This document shows, piece after piece, positions 6,362-10,297 of a DNA stretch of 10,297 nucleotides. The notes beneath the pieces were generated by a model. The model made no database searches, was not told the origin of the DNA, and saw nothing but the letters and a program-made list of their open reading frames with translations. The DNA lies in NCBI GenBank assembly GCA_002694345.1, contig NZLV01000108.1, forward strand, positions 1-10,297. The letters are read 5' to 3'. Source of the DNA: Maricaulis sp. (GTDB lineage: Bacteria > Pseudomonadota > Alphaproteobacteria > Caulobacterales > Maricaulaceae). The translations under genes were made by a program, and so were the position numbers. Position 1 is the first letter of the stretch, and each line of letters opens with the position of its first letter.

Positions 6362-6829
6362 ATGGGTCGGAAACGTTTCGACGAAATGTCGTGCGCGATT
6401 GCACAGACTTTGAACCAGGTTGGGGACTGGTGGACGCTCTTGATCGTCCGGGACGCCATGAAAGGCGCCCGCCGTTTTTCGGATTTCCATGAAAGCACGG
6501 GAATCGCGAAAAACATCCTGACCGACCGCCTCAACAAGCTTGTCGACAATGGCATCATGGTGCGCGAGGAAGTCGGCGTGCGCGGCCAGCGTCAGGAATA
6601 TGTCCTGACCGAGCGCGGCGAAGCCCTCTTCCCCATTCTCATGGCCATGCAGCAATGGGGCGACAAGTGGGTCTATGGCGACGGTGATGCACCGGTCGAA
6701 GTCTTCGACAGCCGCACCGGTGAGACCCTCGCGCCGATCCAGGTGGCCAATGAAAGCGGTGAGGAGGTCACCCACCGCGAACTTGGCTCCCGCGAGCGCA
6801 GTAAGCGTTCCATGCGCGAAGCCGGCTAA
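6362..6829 (+). CDS. HxlR family winged-helix transcriptional regulator
   Basis: This 155-residue DNA-binding protein carries the HxlR-type winged helix at about residues 8-100. The pattern is CAIAQTLNQVGDWWTLLIVRDAMKGARRFSDF, followed by the recognition region GIAKNILTDRLNKLVDNGIMVREE and the wing RQEYVLTERGEAL. Cys11 sits where the redox- or electrophile-sensing cysteine of YodB/HypR-type members lies, so a thiol-based signal is possible (inference). A tail of about 45 residues follows the domain (VEVFDSRTGETLAPI and on), ending in a charged segment; it has no recognised function. The ATG at 6362 has GGGGGA six bases upstream; the in-frame TTG at 6329 lies inside the hairpin and is less likely. 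It is divergent from the transporter and may control that unit, or itself; control of the downstream beta-helix gene is also possible. Confidence 0.93.
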   Translation: MGRKRFDEMSCAIAQTLNQVGDWWTLLIVRDAMKGARRFSDFHESTGIAKNILTDRLNKLVDNGIMVREEVGVRGQRQEYVLTERGEALFPILMAMQQWGDKWVYGDGDAPVEVFDSRTGETLAPIQVANESGEEVTHRELGSRERSKRSMREAG

Positions 6830-6871
6830 ATCGATCCTGTCTCCACCGGCGGATCGCTTCCCGAATCGACA

Positions 6872-6884
6872 TGAACATTGTTCA
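6872..6884. promoter_or_regulatory. Perfect 13-base palindrome, candidate operator
   Basis: TGAACA (6872-6877), a central T, and TGTTCA (6879-6884) form a perfect inverted repeat of the size bound by dimeric repressors such as TetR-type proteins. It lies 50 bases before the beta-helix start. TTGTTC (6878-6883), which overlaps it, could serve as a poor -35 element with an A-rich -10 near 6901-6907. The binding protein is unknown. Confidence 0.45.
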
Positions 6885-6890
6885 CTCCTA

Positions 6891-6919
6891 GTCTGAAGCC
6901 CTAAAAAAAGGGCTCAGAC
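6891..6919. repeat. Hairpin with all-A loop before the beta-helix gene
   Basis: GTCTG (6891-6895) pairs with CAGAC (6915-6919), and AGCCCT (6897-6902) with AGGGCT (6909-6914). A single bulged A sits at 6896 and six As form the loop. It sits directly before the ribosome binding site GGGGAGAG (6920-6927). It could terminate the HxlR transcript, or shape the 5' leader of the lipoprotein pair. No U-run follows on the plus strand, so a classic terminator is doubtful. Confidence 0.45.
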
Positions 6920-6933
6920 GGGGAGAGACGATA

Positions 6934-8184
6934 GTGAAAACGCACCACACCGCGTGGCTTGGCGCGGGTCTTGGTTTGGCGGGCTTGGCGCTGGCAGGCT
7001 GCAGCGGTCCGGCCGAACGCGATCTGGCGAGCGCCGACCGCGACTACCAGAGCCAGCTCATTGAACAATTGATCGATGCCCAGCCGGGCGATGTGATCGA
7101 GATTCCTGAAGGCGTGTTCGCCTTCGACCGCTCACTGAGCCTGACCGTGGATGGCGTGACCATTCGCGGACAGGGTGCCGATCGCACCATTCTCTCCTTC
7201 CAGGATCAGGCCCAGGGCGCAGAAGGCCTGCTGGTCACCGCCAGCGACTTCACCATCGAAAATCTCGCCATTGAGGACACGGTGGGCGACGGGCTCAAAG
7301 TGAATGAGGGCGAGAACATCATCATTCGCGGCATCCGCGTGGAATGGACCAACGGGCCGGACACGAATAACGGCGCCTATGGCATTTACCCGGTGCAGAC
7401 CACCAATGTCCTGGTCGAGGATTCCATTGCCATCGGTGCCGCCGATGCCGGCATCTATGTCGGCCAGTCCCGCAATGTCGTGGTCCGCCGGAACCGGGCC
7501 GAGCGCAATGTCGCCGGTATCGAGATCGAGAACACGATCGGGGCCGATGTCTACGAGAATGTCGCGACGGAGAACACCGGCGGCATCCTGGTCTTCAACA
7601 TGCCCAATCTGCCGCAACCGGGCTATTGGACGCGCGTCTACAACAATCATGTCTTCGCCAACAATACCGGCAATTTCGGGCATGAAGGCACGCCGGTCGC
7701 CTCGATCCCGGCCGGCTCGGGCATTGTCGTGAATTCCAATGACCAGGTCGAGATTTTCGACAACCAGATCTCCGACAACCGCACCGCCAACATCATCATC
7801 TCCTCGCTGCACTCCACCGGTTATTCGGACTATGCAGTGCAGCAGGACTTCGATCCCTACCCCGAAGGCATCCATATCCATGGCAATGCCTTCTCGGGCG
7901 GTGGCAACAATCCGGACGGGCTTGACCTTCAGGGCCTGAAACTCGTCGTCGCGGGCCCGCTGGGCCGGATGCCCGACGTGTTGTGGGACGGGTATTATGA
8001 CGCCTCCAAGGAAGTCGATGGCGTGATGCCGGCGGAGCTCCGGATCTGCCTCGAGAATGGCGAGGCCGGCCTGGTCAATGCAGATGGCCCCAACGGCTAT
8101 GCCAATCCGTCCATCGTCACCGAAGCGCATCAGTGCTCTCTGGATCCGCTTCCCGCGGTCGAGCTGGCACTGGCCAATCCGTGA
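6934..8184 (+). CDS. Parallel beta-helix repeat lipoprotein, partner of dihaem cytochrome
   Basis: This 416-residue protein starts with a lipoprotein signal peptide and a lipobox LAGC at 20-23, so Cys23 should be lipidated after export. Residues about 70-290 are repeated beta-helix turns with the recurring pattern of I/V-x-I-x-(G/D)-N, for example FTIENLAIED, IIIRGIRVEW, VLVEDSIAIG, VVVRRNRAER and VEIFDNQISDN. They fold as a right-handed parallel beta-helix, as in carbohydrate-active and cell-surface proteins. The C-terminal part is non-repetitive and has Cys372 and Cys401, which could form a disulfide. I see no convincing polysaccharide lyase or hydrolase active site. The family (TIGR03805 in my memory) is regularly paired with the next gene's family. 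The GTG at 6934 has GGGGAGAG six bases upstream. The TGA overlaps the next start codon (TGATG), so translation is probably coupled. Function is unknown. Confidence 0.9.
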   Translation: MKTHHTAWLGAGLGLAGLALAGCSGPAERDLASADRDYQSQLIEQLIDAQPGDVIEIPEGVFAFDRSLSLTVDGVTIRGQGADRTILSFQDQAQGAEGLLVTASDFTIENLAIEDTVGDGLKVNEGENIIIRGIRVEWTNGPDTNNGAYGIYPVQTTNVLVEDSIAIGAADAGIYVGQSRNVVVRRNRAERNVAGIEIENTIGADVYENVATENTGGILVFNMPNLPQPGYWTRVYNNHVFANNTGNFGHEGTPVASIPAGSGIVVNSNDQVEIFDNQISDNRTANIIISSLHSTGYSDYAVQQDFDPYPEGIHIHGNAFSGGGNNPDGLDLQGLKLVVAGPLGRMPDVLWDGYYDASKEVDGVMPAELRICLENGEAGLVNADGPNGYANPSIVTEAHQCSLDPLPAVELALANP

Positions 8185-9311
8185 TGCGCTGGCTGCCGGC
8201 GCTGTGCGCGCTTCTGCTGGTGGCCTGCGGCGGCCAGCAGACGGCCCGCCCATCCTTCATCGCCGAGGGCAATCCGCCGGCGCTGAGCGATTGGGGCATG
8301 ATGATCTCCAATGGCCGGACACTGACCCTCTCCGAGGGTGTTCTGCCCTATGACCTCAATACGCCGCTCTTTTCGGATTATGCACACAAGCAACGCACGA
8401 TCTGGATGCCGGACGGGGTCGCGGCCGGATATCGCGAAGGCGAAGTCCTCGACTTCCCGGTCGGGACCGTCATCACGAAAACCTTCTACTATCCCCGCGG
8501 CGAGGCAGCGGACGAAGTCCTGCAGACCACGACGCAGGCGCCGGGATGGCGGGCCGACGGCCTGGACCTGGCGGACATCCGGCTGGTGGAGACCCGGGTT
8601 CTCGTCCACCGGGAAACCGGCTGGGTGGCCCTGCCCTATATCTGGAACGAGGCGCAAACCGACGCTGTGCTCCAGCGGGCGGGCGACTTGCAACATCTCA
8701 CCCTGGTGAGCGAGGACGGCGGCCGGCAGCCCCTGCCCTATGCCGTGCCCAATGCCAATCAGTGTGCCGGCTGCCATGCCATCAACAATACGACGCGGCA
8801 GATCCAACCGATCGGACCGGCCGCCCGGCACATCAACCGCGACTATGCCTATGCCGCCGGTTCGCAAAACCAGCTCGTCGCCCTCAGCGAGGCCGGCTAT
8901 CTGGAAGGACTGCCGGCCATCGAGCAGGCGCCTCAGGCGGCGGTCTATACCGACACCGCGGCTGCGCTGAACGACCGGGCGCGCTCCTATCTCGATATCA
9001 ATTGCGCGCATTGCCACAATCCGGTCGGCCCCGCCGACACATCCGGACTGCACCTCAATGCGGACGCCCCGGAGGGACCCAATCTGGGCCTGTGCAAACT
9101 GCCCATCGCGGCAGGGGGCGGCACCGGCGGACGGCGCTTCGGCATCCAGCCCGGCCATCCCGAAGAATCGATCCTGGTCTATCGGCTGGAAATCACGGAC
9201 CCGGGCTCTTTGATGCCGGAATTGGGACGCAGCGTCCGCCATGAGGAAGGCATCGCCCTGATCACGGAGTGGATCGCCCGGATGGAGACCCAGTGCCGCA
9301 CCGCGGGCTAG
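8184..9311 (+). CDS. Dihaem c-type cytochrome-like lipoprotein (HNE_0200/SO2930 family)
   Basis: This 375-residue protein has a short lipoprotein signal with lipobox LVAC at 12-15, so Cys15 should be lipidated. It carries two haem c attachment motifs, CAGCH at 194-198 and CAHCH at 274-278, implying two covalent haems and electron transfer on the periplasmic side. The C-terminal pattern ends in a MPELGRS stretch with Met344, a likely axial ligand for the second haem. About 180 residues precede the first haem and match no domain I can name. The family (TIGR03806 in my memory) is nearly always encoded beside the beta-helix lipoprotein, and the gene starts within the stop codon of that gene. No ribosome binding site of its own is obvious, which fits translational coupling. 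A longer GTG start at 8133 is rejected because it would bury the signal peptide. The redox partner and physiological role are unknown. Confidence 0.9.
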   Translation: MRWLPALCALLLVACGGQQTARPSFIAEGNPPALSDWGMMISNGRTLTLSEGVLPYDLNTPLFSDYAHKQRTIWMPDGVAAGYREGEVLDFPVGTVITKTFYYPRGEAADEVLQTTTQAPGWRADGLDLADIRLVETRVLVHRETGWVALPYIWNEAQTDAVLQRAGDLQHLTLVSEDGGRQPLPYAVPNANQCAGCHAINNTTRQIQPIGPAARHINRDYAYAAGSQNQLVALSEAGYLEGLPAIEQAPQAAVYTDTAAALNDRARSYLDINCAHCHNPVGPADTSGLHLNADAPEGPNLGLCKLPIAAGGGTGGRRFGIQPGHPEESILVYRLEITDPGSLMPELGRSVRHEEGIALITEWIARMETQCRTAG

Positions 9312-9448
9312 CGCTCTCCTGTCACGCGAATTTCGCGAAATTCTTCATTGAGAAGGCGAAGCGAAAAGCCTAGCCTTCATTCTGGGTCAGGCGAGAAAAC
9401 CAAGAACGGTCGGCCCGAAATCCAGTCATTTCCAAGGGGGAAATCCAG
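9312..9448. promoter_or_regulatory. Intergenic region with nested palindromes
   Basis: GAATTTCG plus CGAAATTC (9328-9343) is a perfect 16-base palindrome. It overlaps a second one, CGCGAA-T-TTCGCG (9325-9337). A weaker hairpin pairs GAAGGC (9352-9357) with GCCTTC (9373-9378). The region separates the cytochrome gene from the small secreted gene and ends in AAGGGGG (9434-9440), eight bases before the ATG. The palindromes could be an operator or a terminator; neither is decided by the sequence. Confidence 0.45.
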
Positions 9449-9760
9449 ATGATTATGACGATCGCAGCCGCTGTGCTGCTGCAGGCCTCTGCGGCCGACA
9501 CCCTGGTCGAGAATGCGCTTCACATCTCCACCAGCCAAGGCGAATACACCACCTATTTCAATGCGGACGGCACCTATTCCACGTCGATCGGCATCAGCGG
9601 CAGCTGGTGGCTGGAAGGCTCGGAACTCTGCGTCCAGCGGTCCACCGGCGAAGGCGGCTGCCAGCCGCTGCAGGAAAACCTGCATCTGGGCGACAGCTGG
9701 GAAGCTGAAAACCCGACCATTGGTGAAACCGTCACCTACACGATCGTCCCGCGCGGCTGA
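9449..9760 (+). CDS. Small secreted protein of unknown function
   Basis: This 103-residue protein has a short signal peptide (about 1-15, ending ASA|AD), giving a mature protein of about 88 residues exported to the periplasm or beyond. The mature part is rich in Gly, Ser, Thr, Trp and Tyr and looks all-beta. The core reads GEYTTYFNADGTYSTSIGISGSWWLEGSELC, with Cys61 and Cys71 suited to a disulfide. The pattern of a developing strand plus GxWxxxGxxLC resembles small lipocalin-like domains often found in alphaproteobacteria, but I cannot name the family. AAGGGGG lies eight bases before the ATG at 9449. It is separated from the cytochrome gene by a palindrome-bearing region, so it is probably its own unit. 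It converges on the next gene. Confidence 0.8.
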   Translation: MIMTIAAAVLLQASAADTLVENALHISTSQGEYTTYFNADGTYSTSIGISGSWWLEGSELCVQRSTGEGGCQPLQENLHLGDSWEAENPTIGETVTYTIVPRG

Positions 9761-9771
9761 TCCGGATCTGA

Positions 9772-9798
9772 TGACGGGCGGACTGGATCCGCCCGTCA
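9772..9798. terminator. Bidirectional terminator-like hairpin between convergent genes
   Basis: TGACGGGCGGA (9772-9782) and TCCGCCCGTCA (9788-9798) form a perfect 11-base-pair stem with loop CTGGA. It begins 12 bases after the small secreted gene's stop. Its right arm contains the stop codon of the minus-strand gene (9796-9798). Position between converging genes and stem strength support termination from both sides. A clear T-run is missing, so termination may need more than the hairpin. Confidence 0.65.
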
Positions 9799-10297
9799 CT
9801 CTTCCAGTCGCACCGCCTCTCCGCGGTCGATGACGAACCAGTCCGTCCCTTCATAGCGACGCTCGATCGTCCACCGGTATCCGCCCGGACCATGCCGTGT
9901 GCGGACACGGGCTTGGAAGGGGCCGAAGGAATCCTCGCCGGAAAAGCTTTCATCATAGCCGGCCTCGAGGAAATCCACCGTCCGCCGGGTCTGCGACCAG
10001 TTCCCACTTGTCGCCGCGTACCAGAGCTGAACCAGCTCACCGGAATCGGGATCAAGGCTGCGCGTGATCTCCCCGAAAAATGCGGACGTTTCTGCCACCT
10101 GCCAGATCGTGCGAACGCCCTGCCCGTCCAGCGCCGGACTGCTCTCCACCACGAATTGGAATTCCGCCGACTGATCCGGCCCCTGCATGACCCAATTGGT
10201 CACGGAAAACCGGCCCAGCTCAGGGCTCAGGGCCTCGATCAGAGAGACCGGAACTTCGTCCACCGCCGGCGGCGCTTCGTGATCAGACTGCGCCTCA
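9796..10297 (-). CDS. Partial gene for a probable exported protein, DUF1579-like beta-barrel (tentative)
   Basis: The frame stays open from the stop at 9796 to the right edge of the window, giving at least 166 residues, so the true start is outside. A GTG at 10263 exists but homology-like residues continue upstream (EAQSDHEAPPAV), which reads as the acidic linker after a signal peptide. The visible part has the layout ALDGQGVRTIWQ, then GEITRSLDPDSGELVQLWYAATSGNWS, then YRWTIERRYEGTDW. This recalls the lipocalin-like DUF1579 proteins, with a Leu-Asp-Gly followed by W-rich strands; the match is by eye only. No catalytic motif is apparent. The 3' end lies in the shared terminator hairpin. Confidence 0.75.
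   Translation of the reverse strand, partial: EAQSDHEAPPAVDEVPVSLIEALSPELGRFSVTNWVMQGPDQSAEFQFVVESSPALDGQGVRTIWQVAETSAFFGEITRSLDPDSGELVQLWYAATSGNWSQTRRTVDFLEAGYDESFSGEDSFGPFQARVRTRHGPGGYRWTIERRYEGTDWFVIDRGEAVRLEE

Noticed and set aside
6140..6775. Open frame of about 211 codons on the minus strand overlapping the HxlR gene
   Set aside because: It covers the divergent regulatory region and the reverse of a clear winged-helix gene, and shows no domain of its own.
7132..8253. Open frame of about 373 codons on the minus strand opposite the beta-helix gene
   Set aside because: Its Asp/Ile/Gly-rich repeats merely mirror the beta-helix repeats on the other strand.
8130..9242. Open frame of about 370 codons on the minus strand opposite the cytochrome gene
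   Set aside because: The plus-strand frame carries a lipobox and two haem motifs; the minus frame has no motif, an unnatural composition and no ribosome binding site.

Overview
The window is GC-rich, densely coded chromosomal DNA. It looks like an aerobic Gram-negative alphaproteobacterium, most plausibly of the Hyphomonadaceae/Maricaulis/Caulobacterales type. The reasons are the high GC with strong G/C third positions, two lipoprotein-type signal peptides, a haem c protein, and a beta-helix/dihaem gene pair whose family is named after Hyphomonas neptunium. That placement is inference from composition and family memory, not from a search. I see no rRNA, tRNA, CRISPR array, transposase or phage gene.

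Layout from left to right. Positions 1-114 hold four consecutive perfect hairpins, which look like a dispersed intergenic repeat. Position 241 starts a short-chain dehydrogenase on the + strand. It converges on a minus-strand block: a small four-helix membrane protein (1012-1392), a secreted beta-lactamase-fold serine hydrolase with an extra C-terminal beta domain (1484-3247), a D-aminoacylase-type amidohydrolase (3331-5106), and a BASS/SBF-family transporter (5160-6080). The last three run in the same direction with 53 and 83 base gaps, so transporter, amidohydrolase and serine hydrolase may form one transcription unit. A 281-base divergent region separates the transporter from an HxlR-family regulator on the + strand (6362-6829), a natural candidate to control the unit.

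The right part is a translationally coupled lipoprotein pair. A right-handed parallel beta-helix lipoprotein (6934-8184) is followed by a dihaem c-type cytochrome-like lipoprotein (8184-9311), joined by a TGATG stop/start overlap. The two families are known to occur together, but the function of the pair is, as far as I know, unestablished. This is the best candidate in the window for an uncharacterised system. A small secreted protein (9449-9760) follows. A minus-strand gene (9796 to the window edge) converges on it across a strong bidirectional-terminator hairpin and runs off the right end.

The short intergenic regions contain several inverted repeats that could be regulatory: a 13-base palindrome and an A-loop hairpin before the beta-helix gene, nested palindromes before the small secreted gene, and hairpins that overlap the ribosome binding sites of the serine hydrolase and the HxlR gene.
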